Position numbers and translations under genes: made by a program
NCBI GenBank assembly: GCA_945883435.1
Contig: CAMCXK010000010.1
Coordinates: 1 to 53,266, forward strand
Direction of reading: 5' to 3'
DNA length: 53,266 nt
DNA from: Chthoniobacter flavus
GTDB lineage: Bacteria > Verrucomicrobiota > Verrucomicrobiia > Chthoniobacterales > Terrimicrobiaceae
The notes under the pieces: model-generated
Told to the model about the DNA's origin: nothing
Seen by the model: only the letters and a program-made list of their open reading frames with translations
The model's database searches: none
Shown: one piece after another, positions 33,673 through 43,227 of the stretch
How the letters are laid out: each line of letters starts with the position of its first letter
Numbering within the stretch: the first letter of the stretch is position 1

Positions 33673-36632
33673 TCGTTACCGCAAAGTCCTCCATTCCGAC
33701 TCTCTGGCAATGGATCGTTGCGTGCACATGGGGTGCTTTGCGGTTCAAGTTCATGGTGATGGGGGCGGTCTTTGTCTTCTCGCTTCAGAAGTTCATCGAA
33801 AACCCCGCAGCGGTCACATTCATCCTGAGCCTGCCAACAATCCTGTCCTTGGTAATTGGGCCGGTTTGCCGGTTTCTCTCCGACCGGATTTGGACCCGAT
33901 TCGGGCGACGCAAGCCGTTCGCCATCCCCTCCATGCTCGGGATCGGGGTTTCGTTCCTCTTGATGCCGATGGCCCCGAGTTTCTGGTGGCTCGTGGCGGC
34001 GTATTGCCTCTACCACATCGCCAACGATTTCGGGTCCGGGCCGACAGATATTTTGAAGCAAGAAATCGTGCCTCCGCCGCAGCGGGGCAGAGCATCGGCA
34101 CTGGCTTCGTGGATCGGCAACCTCGCCAGCCTTGCCTTTTATGGATTGGCTTTGGGCCGATTCGAGGATGTCGACTTTTTTGCCGGATTTCCCGTGAGCG
34201 GAGAGCAGGCGATCTACTGGGGGATCGCGGCCATGGTTTTTTGTGCCGCGGCATTCGTCGTGCTTGGCGTCAAAGAGTCCCCTCAAGAGAGCCCGCTGCG
34301 AGGCCAGCGCTTGACCTTCAAAACCTTCGTTGGAGGGCTTTCCGACCGGAATCTCTGGCCGGTTTATCTTTTGATCGTCGGATGGACGGTTTCCGGAGCG
34401 GGGCTGGGAGCTCTGACAGCCCTCCTCTACAGCGAGCAATGGGGTTTCAGCAAACAGGAGATGGGAATCAACATCGCCGTGGGTGGCGTTCTTAACATCC
34501 TCTTCATTGCCCTGCTCGGCATCTTTGCGGACCGGTTGCCACGCATGCGCACCTTCAAAATCCTGTTGACCCTGTCGATCGTCATTGAGGCCGCTTTTTT
34601 TTGCTACTGCGAATTCGTCCTCCACGACAAAACGCCCACCCTTCCGGAAATCATCCTGTTTGGAGAAATCACATCGGTGATCGGCATCCTGCTCGGAATG
34701 GTCTATTTCCCGATGGTCTACGATTACATTCCCCGCAACGAGATGGGCACTTTCTCGGCGGGATCCTCGATCGTGGAAAAGATCATCGGCGTGGTGACAC
34801 TCAACGGCGTCGGTCTTTTCGTCTCTCTTTACTCCCAGCTCTTCCTCCCACCCGCAGGCGACATGATACGGATCGGGTTTCCGCAACGGGTGACCGAGGC
34901 GGAGGCCCGGCAATGGCTGGCTGAATTGTCTCCGGCTGGTGTCTCCATCGCAGCCTGGCATTCCAATGGCGCGGCGCTCGACCACGGCCAAGCGTTGGAA
35001 TTCCGGCGGGAGAGTGCCGAGTCGACTGCAGCGAACACGCGTCTCGCCGCCATCGATGCGCGATTGAAATCCCTCCGGGAAGAAGCCTCCGGCGAGGAGG
35101 AAATTCAGAGTCTTGAAACGGAGAAGAAAACCCTGCAAGAGCAAATCAAGTCCTCAGCGCGGGAATTCGCCTCCCTGCTGGCACCGGTCTACCTCCATGC
35201 AATTGCGGAGGGTCATCAAATCCAGGCCGTGCGGTCCGGGAACGCAATGGTGTTCGATATCCCCCTCGCCATGCGACCATCGAATGCCGATGTCGAGGCA
35301 GCCCTCCGATCGTTGCGGCGGGCTCATCCGGAGGTGGTCGATCTGCGCTTGGGGTCCTCCGAAAAGGGATTTTACCTGACCTGCGGGCTGACCGGAGACA
35401 ACCCCGACTCACCGGTCGCCGTCTTCTCCCGTCTGGCAACTATTGCTCCACCTCCCCTTCAGCGCCTTTTGCCGGCATCGCTGCCAGCAGGGTCCGCCAA
35501 ACTTTCCGCATTTGTGGAGATCGATGTGGCCACAGCCGGCGATCCTGTGAATCGCCACCCCTCGCCTGTCACCCGCCTCATCAATCGCATCTGGGCGTTC
35601 TTTGGCGAACCGCCCGCGCCGGATCGCAGGCTGGATGCGGTGGCGAGAGAAATACGGCAAGCCGGCGCCTGGCCCCATGTGCGCGGAACCGACATCTCAA
35701 CTTCCGGCCACCATGCCCTGCGAATCACCGCGCTCCCGGATCGACATGGCATAGCTGCCCAAGATCCCGACCCTCAAATCTTCGCCCGCTGCGCGGAATT
35801 CCCGGGCATCGATCCCGCCCTTGCCGCAGCTCTTTACCAAAGGCTGGAGAGCGTCGGCCCCAACCACCGCATCACACCAGTCCAGCGCACCTTGGCCTCC
35901 GACTACGCGCCGCTGCGCTACGATTACCTGAGCGGTTATCTGTGGATGGTCTTCATGAGTTCCGTCGGACTCGCCATCTGCCTGGCCTTCACCCGCCGGG
36001 AGGAAAGAGGCCTGATTCGCAAACGCGGACTGGAGGAAAACGAACGCCAGTTGGAAGCCGAGGCCCAGGAATCGGAGCGGGAGCGGCAGGGGGCGCGGGA
36101 TGCCCATGAATACTATGTTCCCGGCCATCTTCGCTGGAAAATCACCTTTCTCATCGTGTCTCTGGCAATCCTTGGCGCCGGTCTTTGGATGCTTGTTCCC
36201 AAGCTGGCGGTCGCCACTTCCGGTTCGCTCGTCCAAGCGCGGGTGGAGGCGATTACCTACCAAGATGGGAATGAGATGGTTTTCGAGTCGGCGACCGCCG
36301 TTCGCGAATTCCTCGCAGAGGGCAAAAAAGACGGCATTTTCCGTTTGAGGTGTGTGGCGGAAATGCCGGATGGATCGGTGGTGCGGTTCACACCCTCGAA
36401 TGCCCAAACCCGGAAGCCTCTGGTGGACCTTGTGGACAAGGACGGACTGCCCTCAACGGTTATGGCATACCTTCTGCCTGGGACTCCAACCACAGCCATC
36501 CTTCCGTTCGAAATCGGCACGTGGTTCATGCCGGGGTTGGTCACATTTTTGGGTGCCACCGCCACGATTCTGGCAGCGCTTCTCCTCGGATCCGCGCGGC
36601 GCCCGATTGCGCTGCCTCTGTCGCAGTCCTGA
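33669..36632 (+). CDS. Giant MFS (GPH-like) sugar transporter with large extracytoplasmic insertion and C-terminal membrane module
   Basis: The start overlaps the GH28-like stop as ATGA. The 987-residue protein begins with an MFS/GPH-like core (about 11 helices, residues 13-392), including the loop RFLSDRIWTRFGRRKPF. Residues 393-752 form a long hydrophilic stretch with a coiled coil near 450-500. Helix 12 follows (about 753-775), then a charged linker (776-820), a further helix (823-848), a beta-rich segment (849-950) resembling DUF3592, and a last helix (951-975). Charged residues at 776-820 fit a cytoplasmic linker, so the big insertion is predicted to face outside. Ordinary MFS sugar carriers have about 450 residues (family knowledge). 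It is the only transporter in the window and probably imports the glycan fragments. Confidence 0.85.
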   Translation: MIVTAKSSIPTLWQWIVACTWGALRFKFMVMGAVFVFSLQKFIENPAAVTFILSLPTILSLVIGPVCRFLSDRIWTRFGRRKPFAIPSMLGIGVSFLLMPMAPSFWWLVAAYCLYHIANDFGSGPTDILKQEIVPPPQRGRASALASWIGNLASLAFYGLALGRFEDVDFFAGFPVSGEQAIYWGIAAMVFCAAAFVVLGVKESPQESPLRGQRLTFKTFVGGLSDRNLWPVYLLIVGWTVSGAGLGALTALLYSEQWGFSKQEMGINIAVGGVLNILFIALLGIFADRLPRMRTFKILLTLSIVIEAAFFCYCEFVLHDKTPTLPEIILFGEITSVIGILLGMVYFPMVYDYIPRNEMGTFSAGSSIVEKIIGVVTLNGVGLFVSLYSQLFLPPAGDMIRIGFPQRVTEAEARQWLAELSPAGVSIAAWHSNGAALDHGQALEFRRESAESTAANTRLAAIDARLKSLREEASGEEEIQSLETEKKTLQEQIKSSAREFASLLAPVYLHAIAEGHQIQAVRSGNAMVFDIPLAMRPSNADVEAALRSLRRAHPEVVDLRLGSSEKGFYLTCGLTGDNPDSPVAVFSRLATIAPPPLQRLLPASLPAGSAKLSAFVEIDVATAGDPVNRHPSPVTRLINRIWAFFGEPPAPDRRLDAVAREIRQAGAWPHVRGTDISTSGHHALRITALPDRHGIAAQDPDPQIFARCAEFPGIDPALAAALYQRLESVGPNHRITPVQRTLASDYAPLRYDYLSGYLWMVFMSSVGLAICLAFTRREERGLIRKRGLEENERQLEAEAQESERERQGARDAHEYYVPGHLRWKITFLIVSLAILGAGLWMLVPKLAVATSGSLVQARVEAITYQDGNEMVFESATAVREFLAEGKKDGIFRLRCVAEMPDGSVVRFTPSNAQTRKPLVDLVDKDGLPSTVMAYLLPGTPTTAILPFEIGTWFMPGLVTFLGATATILAALLLGSARRPIALPLSQS

Positions 36633-36655
36633 TCCCAAAGCCACGATCTTCCTGC

Positions 36656-36767
36656 GTAGCGGAATTTCGAAGAAATTTCGAAGCCCATTCGCTCTCTTTT
36701 CTCACCCCCACGCGACACCTTCCAGCGCAAGCCTACCGCCATCGAAAATCGTTCCGATTTCCGCTAC
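36656..36767. repeat. REP-like inverted pair, copy 3
   Basis: The left arm has the foot GTAGCGG and the stem-loop AATTTC-GAA-GAAATT. The right arm has AAATCG-TTC-CGATTT and ends CCGCTAC. It starts 24 bp after the transporter stop and could act as a terminator or mRNA stabiliser. Confidence 0.85.
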
Positions 36768-36777
36768 GGGCTTCTTC

Positions 36778-36887
36778 GTAGCGGAATTTCGAAGAAATTT
36801 CGTTCGCCATACGCCTTCTTTTCCCAGCGCCACACGCCATCTTACAGGACCGCCTACCGCCATCGAAAATCGTTCCGATTTCCGCGA
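36778..36887. repeat. REP-like inverted pair, copy 4
   Basis: This copy is in tandem with copy 3 after 10 bp and has the same left stem-loop and right stem-loop. The distal foot is mutated (CCGCGAC instead of CCGCTAC). Together copies 3 and 4 fill the gap between the transporter and the FAD oxidoreductase. Confidence 0.82.
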
Positions 36888-36988
36888 CGCGGGATATGCG
36901 GATTTTCATTTGGCAGGTTTGCGTTTGTGCACTTGGCAGGCCAGGCGGGAGCCCTTCCGGAGCTTGACCATTCGGCCTAGATCGAGCG

Positions 36989-38578
36989 ATGCGGTGGAGG
37001 ATGAAATCCGATGCCGCGCGCACCATTCCGACACTTTTCCACTACGAGCCACCCACCTGCGTGAAGGAAACAACCCGCGAGGTGGATGTTCTTGTTTATG
37101 GGGGGACATCGGCTGGCGTCACGGCGGCGGTGCACCTGTGCCGGCAGGGGCGGAGCGTGGTGATTGCCAATCCTTCACGGGAAGTCGGCGGCTTGAGCAC
37201 CTCGGGACTGGGTTTCACCGATGTCGGAAACAAGCATGCGATCGGCGGGTTGGCCGCCACATTCTATCAGGCGGTCGGCAAACACTACGGCATCGATTGG
37301 AAGGCCCAATTCGAACCCCATGTGGCCTCCAAAGTTTTCAAACAACTCCTCTCCAACGCCGGGGTGGAGGTGCTCCCGATGGAATTTCTTCTGGGTGTGG
37401 AATCCGAGGATGGTCGTCTCGTCTCGGCCACTTTTGAGTCCGGCCTGACGGTTCGTGCCCGCCAATTCATTGATGCCACCTACGAGGGCGATCTGGCTGC
37501 GATGGCTGGAGTCACGATGCATGTCGGCCGCGAATCCAATGCGGAATTCGGCGAAACGAGAAACGGTGTGCAGTGCGGCCCCCACCACCAGTTTTCGATG
37601 CCAGTCGACCCCTACGTTTTGCCGGGCGTTCCCTCGAGCGGACTTCTTCCTGGAATCGAACCCGGCCCGCTTCCCGCCACCGGCTCCGCTGACCACCGTG
37701 TTCAAGCCTACAACTTCCGCATGTGCATGACGGATTCGGCGTCGAACAGGAGACCGTTTCCCGTTCCCGCCACCTACGATCCCCTGCGCTACGAACTGCT
37801 GGCCCGCGTTCTCGAAAGTGGCTGGCCGGAGTTCTTCAAAAAATTCGACCGCATCCCGAACGGAAAAACCGACACCAACAATCACGGACCGGTCTCAAGC
37901 GATTTCATCGGGGGGAGCCACTTCTGGCCACGGGCCTCCCACGCGCAACGCGAGGCGCTTTTCCAGGCCCATGTGGACTGGCAGGCCGGTCTTTACCATT
38001 TTCTCAACACCAGTCCTCGAATCCCGAAGGAACTGCGCGAGGCATTCGCGGCGTGGGGCCTCGCGGCGGATGAATTCCCGGAAACCGGTGGCTGGCCCCA
38101 CCAACTCTACATCCGCGAGGGACGGCGGATGCGCGGCGCCTTCGTGATGACCGAAAACCACTGCACCAATTCCCATCCTGTGGACGATCCCGCCGGACTA
38201 GGTGCCTACCAGATGGACTCCCACAACTGCCGCCGTTTCGCGAGGGATGGGCGGGTTTTCAATGAAGGCGATGTGCAGGCCCGCCTGGAGGGGCCGTATG
38301 GCATCTCCTATCGGGCTTTGGTTCCCCGGAAAGGAGAGTGTTCCAATTTACTGGTGCCCTGCGCCCTCTCGGCCACGCATATCGCCTTTGGATCGCTGCG
38401 TATGGAGCCGGTCTTCATGGTTCTTGGTCAAAGTTGCGCCATTGCCGCCGATCTCTTGTTGGAAAGCCAGACGCCCGCCTGCGAACTCCCCTACGCCGAT
38501 CTGCGGCCCGCGCTTCTCGAGGCCGGACAAATCCTCCACACCGAGCATCGCGTGAAAAGTTTCCAATTCGGAGAGTAG
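36989..38578 (+). CDS. FAD-dependent oxidoreductase (FAD_oxidored/xanthan lyase-associated type)
   Basis: The 529-residue protein has an N-terminal FAD-binding motif, VLVYGGTSAGVTAAVHLCRQG, near residue 34, then VGGLSTSGLGFTDVG and a FIDATYEGDLAAMAG segment typical of the FAD_oxidored family found in polysaccharide loci (family knowledge). The C-terminal GQSCAIAADL resembles the second FAD-contacting segment. An alternative ATG at 37001 has GGAGG directly before it. There is no signal peptide. The reaction is unknown; it may oxidise a sugar or uronate released by the upstream enzymes. It follows the transporter after two REP pairs and may be in the same transcript or have its own promoter. 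Confidence 0.85.
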   Translation: MRWRMKSDAARTIPTLFHYEPPTCVKETTREVDVLVYGGTSAGVTAAVHLCRQGRSVVIANPSREVGGLSTSGLGFTDVGNKHAIGGLAATFYQAVGKHYGIDWKAQFEPHVASKVFKQLLSNAGVEVLPMEFLLGVESEDGRLVSATFESGLTVRARQFIDATYEGDLAAMAGVTMHVGRESNAEFGETRNGVQCGPHHQFSMPVDPYVLPGVPSSGLLPGIEPGPLPATGSADHRVQAYNFRMCMTDSASNRRPFPVPATYDPLRYELLARVLESGWPEFFKKFDRIPNGKTDTNNHGPVSSDFIGGSHFWPRASHAQREALFQAHVDWQAGLYHFLNTSPRIPKELREAFAAWGLAADEFPETGGWPHQLYIREGRRMRGAFVMTENHCTNSHPVDDPAGLGAYQMDSHNCRRFARDGRVFNEGDVQARLEGPYGISYRALVPRKGECSNLLVPCALSATHIAFGSLRMEPVFMVLGQSCAIAADLLLESQTPACELPYADLRPALLEAGQILHTEHRVKSFQFGE

Positions 38579-38602
38579 TTTTCCAGCGCCCGCCTCCCGC
38601 CG

Positions 38603-38666
38603 TCGAAAATCGTTCCGATTTCCGCTACACGCCTTCTTCCATAGCGGAATTTCGAAGAAATTTCGG
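38603..38666. repeat. REP-like arms in right-left order (copy 5), probable bidirectional terminator
   Basis: The right arm (AAATCG-TTC-CGATTT, ending CCGCTAC) comes first and the left arm (ATAGCGG foot, AATTTC-GAA-GAAATT) follows after 13 bp. The element sits in the 92-bp gap between two convergent genes, as expected for a shared terminator. Confidence 0.8.
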
Positions 38667-38670
38667 GGGA

Positions 38671-39846
38671 CTATGATCTCCGCTCGCGAGTGGGCCCCGG
38701 GGGCTTCACGCTGCGGCGGTAGTCGCTGGGTGACATTCCGACATCACGGGCGAAGATGGAACTGAGCATTTTGGCATCTGTAAATCCGGCCGCCTCGGCG
38801 ACTTCGGGCATCAGCAGAGATGTCTGGGCGAGCAACCGTTTGGCGATGCCGACACGCACTCTCAGAATCTCCTGCTTGGGACTGAGCCCGAGAATACTGT
38901 TGAAACGACGCTCGAGATAGCGGCGCGAAGCCCCACTAGCCTTCACCACATCGCCGACACTGATTGGTTTAACCGCGTTCGTGGCGATAAACCGCATTGC
39001 ACGCGCGATTGTGGGGTCTTGAATGGCAACAATATCCGTCGAGCGGCGAGTCACGATTCCCGAAGGGGCCAAGCGCACCGTGGCAAACTCGGGAGTTTTT
39101 CCTTCCAGAAGCAAATCCACCATCGCCGCCGCCTCAAATCCCAATTGCCGCAGCGGAAAGGACACGCTGGAGATCGGCGTGGGTGAGAACTCGCACTCGA
39201 TCTCGTCGTTGTCGCAGCCCAAAACCGCAATTTCGTCGGGCACCAGGATATTCAGCCTCCGGCATTCGTTCAGCACGCGTCGGGCTTGGTCGTCCCCGTG
39301 GGCAAAAACCGCACAGGGCCGAGGCAAGGATTGCAACCACTCACCGATTTCGGGTAGCGGATCCATCGAATCACGCGGCCATTTGCCATGACCGAAATTC
39401 AGGCTGAAACACTCGTAACCCGCGGTCCGCACCACCTCTTCGAACCCGTGATGACGCAACTTGGAAAACGCAAAATCATCGCACCCCGAATACGCGAAAT
39501 TCGTGAATTTTTTTTGAATAAAATACTCCGCCGCCATGCGACCGGCCGCCACATTGTCCGGAAGGACACGCGCCGTGCCGATCCCCTGCTTTTTTTCCGA
39601 GACATTCACTACGGGAATGTTCCGCCGCATCATATTCCGAACAAATGCTTCGTCCGCAAACATTCCCAGCGCAGCACACGCTTTGGCCTCAACAGGAAAC
39701 TTCCACCCCGCCGACCCAATGCCACCCGTGATGTAGGTCCATGGATGGGACTTGTGCACATACTCGAAAACCCCAAAAAGAACTTCCCGGCTGTAGTGCA
39801 TCTGTGCCGAAAAAGACAATGCTACATAGGGCGGCGGTTTGTTCAT
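38671..39846 (-). CDS. XylR-like transcriptional regulator (LacI-type sensor plus AraC-type HTH)
   Basis: I choose the ATG at 39846, which starts MNKPPPYVALSFS and leads straight into the sensor domain; a longer frame adds 18 unlikely residues. The 391-residue protein has a periplasmic-binding-protein-like sensor (about 8-275), including GCDNDEIECEFSPTPISSVSFP as in LacI-type regulators, and an AraC-type double HTH at the C-terminus (about 285-385) with the typical FARDVGMSPSDYRR ending. Such XylR-type proteins activate sugar genes in response to a bound sugar (family knowledge). It is divergent from the Ig-repeat protein gene at 40081 and probably controls it and perhaps the adjacent operon. 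Confidence 0.9.
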   Translation of the reverse strand: MNKPPPYVALSFSAQMHYSREVLFGVFEYVHKSHPWTYITGGIGSAGWKFPVEAKACAALGMFADEAFVRNMMRRNIPVVNVSEKKQGIGTARVLPDNVAAGRMAAEYFIQKKFTNFAYSGCDDFAFSKLRHHGFEEVVRTAGYECFSLNFGHGKWPRDSMDPLPEIGEWLQSLPRPCAVFAHGDDQARRVLNECRRLNILVPDEIAVLGCDNDEIECEFSPTPISSVSFPLRQLGFEAAAMVDLLLEGKTPEFATVRLAPSGIVTRRSTDIVAIQDPTIARAMRFIATNAVKPISVGDVVKASGASRRYLERRFNSILGLSPKQEILRVRVGIAKRLLAQTSLLMPEVAEAAGFTDAKMLSSIFARDVGMSPSDYRRSVKPPGPTRERRS

Positions 39847-39925
39847 CGAATGAAAAATTAAGACGTAAAAATGGAAATTCAACCCCATTTTTTGCGTCAC
39901 AGAGACTCAAGAATATGCCAGTGGA

Positions 39926-39937
39926 AACCCTTGGGTT
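39926..39937. promoter_or_regulatory. Candidate operator AACCC-TT-GGGTT
   Basis: This short perfect palindrome lies in the divergent gap between the XylR-like gene and the Ig-repeat gene. A similar half (ATGGGTTTA) follows about 15 bp downstream. It may be a regulator site; this is a weak inference from symmetry and location. Confidence 0.25.
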
Positions 39938-39989
39938 CAGGCGCCCCAAACATGGGTTTAGAGGAGTTCCCAGTTATTTTAAAATGGAT

Positions 39990-40005
39990 TTGTTATTATA
40001 AACAA
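39990..40005. promoter_or_regulatory. Candidate operator/promoter: TTGTT-N6-AACAA palindrome over a -10-like box
   Basis: A 16-bp inverted repeat, TTGTT-ATTATA-AACAA, overlaps a TATTAT box about 80 bp upstream of the Ig-repeat protein start. Overlap of a palindrome with a -10-like sequence suggests a regulated promoter. No clear -35 box is seen. Confidence 0.3.
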
Positions 40006-40080
40006 TAGGGTGTAGAAGGGGCACCCGCCGGCAGCAAATGAGACCCGGCTGGGAATTTCACAAGACGATCAAAAGGATTT

Positions 40081-43000
40081 ATGAAAGAAACGAGGAGCTG
40101 GTTTTTCAACGGTTCAAAACTTCAAGACACGGCGATTTCGAGCTCCCGCGGGAGGCCGCGCGTCTTGGGGATCGCACTGACGGCGGTTTGGATGATGGCG
40201 ACGGGCGTGATGGCACAATCGCGTCCGGTGGTGACGAGTTCCGCCACGGCGCAAGGGAAAGTTCACGCTTTTTTCAAACATCAGGTGTCGGCGTCGAACG
40301 CTCCCACCCGTTTCTCCGCCATGGGCCTTCCGGGCGGGCTTTCCATCAACGCCCAATCCGGCTTGATTCAAGGAACCATTCTCGGCAGGGATGGACTCTA
40401 CAACGCCACGGTCACGGCCTCAAACGCCGCAGGAGGCGGAGTTCAAAAATTGGCGCTGACCGTGTTGCCGGAACTCCCGGTCATCAACAGTAAACTCAAA
40501 GCCTCCGGCAGGACGGGGCAGGCGTTCCTTTATCAAACGACCGCCTTGAAATTTCCACGTTCCTTCTCCGCCAGTGGGCTGCCCTCCGGTCTTGGAATGA
40601 ATGCCAGCACGGGATTGATCTCGGGTGTTCCGACCAGCGCGGGCAATGCCACTGTCACGCTTCGTGCGATCAATGGCGCCGGCGCCGCCACCCAATTGCT
40701 CCAGATCTTGATTGCCCCGCCTCCGCCTGTGGTAACAAGCGCCGCCACGGCGCAGGGGAAGGTCCAAACTTCCTTCAGACACCAAATCACAGCCTCGAAC
40801 ACGCCCACGAAATTCACGGCCACCGGCTTGCCCGGCGGGCTTTCCATCAATGCCACGAGCGGGCTCATTCAAGGCACCGTGACCGGCCGGGATGGACTTT
40901 ACAGCGCGTCGATCTCGGCAATAAACGCGGGTGGCAGCGGGGTTCAAAAGCTGGCCATCACCATCACCGCCTCGACTCCCGTGGTTTCAAGCAGCGGATC
41001 GGCGGTCGGGAAAGTCGGTCAATCCTTTCTCTACCGGGCCACGGCCTTGAATTTCCCGCTCTCCTTTGCGGCAAGCGGGCTCCCGGCCGGACTGACAATC
41101 GATACCGCCAGCGGTGTCATCTCAGGCATTCCCACAGCGATCGACGGGATTTACAATGCCACCCTCACAGCGACGAACGCAGGCGGCAGCGGCACCAAAA
41201 ATCTCGCGATCACAATCGCCCCCGCGCTTCCCGTTATCACCAGCGGGGGGGACGCCACAGCATGGACAGGTCAATTTTTCCGCTATCAAATCGCGGCCAC
41301 AAATTTCCCGCGCACATTCACAGCATCCGGTCTTCCCGCCGGCCTCACCCTCAACGCCACGACAGGCCTTCTCTCTGGAATCGCTCAATCATCCGGAAAC
41401 ACCACGATCACTCTCTTGGCACGGAATGGCGCTGGAGCCGCCTCTCTGCCTTTGCGATTGTCGGTTCGACCGCCCGCACTGGCAATCACCACCACTTCAC
41501 TCCCCGCCGGGCAAACGGGAACGCCCTTTGCAAACACGTTTTTCACGGCCACCGGAGGCTCTGGAAACCTTTCATGGAGCCTGAGCGAGGGATTTCTGCC
41601 AAAGGGAATGAATCTGAACGCCACATCGGGGCTGCTTTCGGGAACGCCCGCGCAATCCGGAGTTCACACGTTTGCGGTCAGGGTCGCCGACGCTGTTGGC
41701 CAGCTGGACGAATTGGAGGTGGTGCTGGCGGTCGATGATCCAGCGGCCGGCACGGTGGTCAGCGATGTTTTATCGGCTCTGCCTGCCGGCAGCCCGCTTA
41801 CCCAATCGGCCGGCAATGCTACCTGCAACTTCCAGTATCAATCCAGTGGTTCGACATGGATTGCCGAAGCCAACGAGGAACAGGTCTTTCTCGCCTCGGT
41901 CACAAGTTCCAGCGGGTGGCGTCTCGGCATTGGCAAGGGCGGCCAGATTTATTCGCTCAGAGGACCGTTCGGCGAAACCGTGCCGCCCCAGCGCGCCGAT
42001 GCCCGCTGGGTGGACGAAGCGTGGCAATTTGTGGCCACCAACACGGATTTGGTAACCCCGGTGCACGAATTTCAAAGCACCGGTGCGGCGGCGCGCCGGC
42101 TCGCCTATCCCATCCAATTCTTCATTCACCAATCCGGAATCTACCAAGGGGAACTGACCGGCAACAGTATCGTCGGATCGCCCACGGCTCCACTGTATTC
42201 GCCCGTATTGAAAAAACGCTGGAACCCCGACACCCGGACCCTTTCGGTCGTGAATTGGTCCCAGATGGCGCGCAGCCCGAATGTCTGGAAGTCGGGCCTG
42301 CTTACCTACGCATCCTATCGGGACCTGGGAAACGGGGCGATCGAGGTCACCAACTTCGTCACCAATTTTGGCGATCAAGACCTGAATTTCTTCAACACCC
42401 CGTGGGGCGGCGCACGGCCGTCCACCTTGCCGGAGACAATCCTTTCGAGCAGCAACGGGACTTGGACCATCGCTCCAACCGGGTTGTATGGCTCCAACAC
42501 GCCCCTGCATTTGAGAAACACCGGCGGTTGGCAGGCTTGGGTTCAAAATGCCTCGCAAGAGCAGAGCGGCGCGATGGCGGTGGTTTTTGGAAACCACACA
42601 CTGCCCGGTGTGTCGGCCCAGGAGTGGAGCGGTTTCCGGAGATTCCTGACCTACGGATTGACCCACCCCGGGCGCGACTACGCGGTGTCCTCGATTCAAA
42701 ACTCCATCCGCCTCCAGCCCGGCCAGTCCCTGGCATGTCGCTGGCACTTGGTGTTGGGGCCGTTTGGAGAAACGCGAACCAAAGCCTCCGCACTGGCCGT
42801 TCATGCCGGATTGTGGTTTCCGGAGACCGATGCGGCCGCCCTCGCCACCGTTTGGACGACCGGTGGTATTCCTTCCGGGCTCGGGACAGGAACACCGGAT
42901 TTGCATCTCTTTGCACAACCCCTTCCGGGAGCCGTGCCCGTTTTTTCCATGGAAGACACGCGCACCGGCCGCGTCTTTGCGACTTTTGACCCTTACGAGT

Positions 43001-43227
43001 TGTGCCCGACAGCCCCCTATCCCAATCCCCTGCCGGCATCCCACCCGCAGTATGCCCTGTATCAAAACCGGGTGGTTTACTATCAATACAGCAGCCCCGG
43101 GGTGTTGAAGGAACTGTTAGGCTACGCCTTCCCCACTCAGCCACCGCTGGAAAGACACATCCGGGTCTCCCTGCCGGGCGCCAACGGTTCTCTTTTCCTC
43201 TGGGTCCCGGCCCCAACCGTCCGATGA
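40081..43227 (+). CDS. Large secreted protein with six Ig-like (He_PIG) repeats and an unknown C-terminal domain
   Basis: The 1048-residue protein has a signal peptide whose hydrophobic core is RVLGIALTAVWMMATGVMA, cut near residue 46. Six repeats of about 82 residues follow (from about 48 to 550), each with a GLPxGLxxNxxxGxxxG core as in He_PIG or putative-Ig domains (seen). Repeats 1, 3 and 4 resemble one another, as do 2 and 5. Residues ~560-1048 form a beta-rich domain that I do not recognise; it contains WNPDTRTLSVVNWSQMARS and VEVTNFVTNFGDQDLNFF-like segments. Ig-like repeats usually act as spacers or adhesive stalks (family knowledge). The C-terminal part could bind or cut the glycan. 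It is divergent from the XylR-like regulator. Confidence 0.8.
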   Translation: MKETRSWFFNGSKLQDTAISSSRGRPRVLGIALTAVWMMATGVMAQSRPVVTSSATAQGKVHAFFKHQVSASNAPTRFSAMGLPGGLSINAQSGLIQGTILGRDGLYNATVTASNAAGGGVQKLALTVLPELPVINSKLKASGRTGQAFLYQTTALKFPRSFSASGLPSGLGMNASTGLISGVPTSAGNATVTLRAINGAGAATQLLQILIAPPPPVVTSAATAQGKVQTSFRHQITASNTPTKFTATGLPGGLSINATSGLIQGTVTGRDGLYSASISAINAGGSGVQKLAITITASTPVVSSSGSAVGKVGQSFLYRATALNFPLSFAASGLPAGLTIDTASGVISGIPTAIDGIYNATLTATNAGGSGTKNLAITIAPALPVITSGGDATAWTGQFFRYQIAATNFPRTFTASGLPAGLTLNATTGLLSGIAQSSGNTTITLLARNGAGAASLPLRLSVRPPALAITTTSLPAGQTGTPFANTFFTATGGSGNLSWSLSEGFLPKGMNLNATSGLLSGTPAQSGVHTFAVRVADAVGQLDELEVVLAVDDPAAGTVVSDVLSALPAGSPLTQSAGNATCNFQYQSSGSTWIAEANEEQVFLASVTSSSGWRLGIGKGGQIYSLRGPFGETVPPQRADARWVDEAWQFVATNTDLVTPVHEFQSTGAAARRLAYPIQFFIHQSGIYQGELTGNSIVGSPTAPLYSPVLKKRWNPDTRTLSVVNWSQMARSPNVWKSGLLTYASYRDLGNGAIEVTNFVTNFGDQDLNFFNTPWGGARPSTLPETILSSSNGTWTIAPTGLYGSNTPLHLRNTGGWQAWVQNASQEQSGAMAVVFGNHTLPGVSAQEWSGFRRFLTYGLTHPGRDYAVSSIQNSIRLQPGQSLACRWHLVLGPFGETRTKASALAVHAGLWFPETDAAALATVWTTGGIPSGLGTGTPDLHLFAQPLPGAVPVFSMEDTRTGRVFATFDPYELCPTAPYPNPLPASHPQYALYQNRVVYYQYSSPGVLKELLGYAFPTQPPLERHIRVSLPGANGSLFLWVPAPTVR

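Noticed and set aside
33576-35144. Minus-strand open frame of 522 codons
   Set aside because: It mirrors the transmembrane part of the MFS gene and is rich in Arg, Asp and His, as expected of a shadow.
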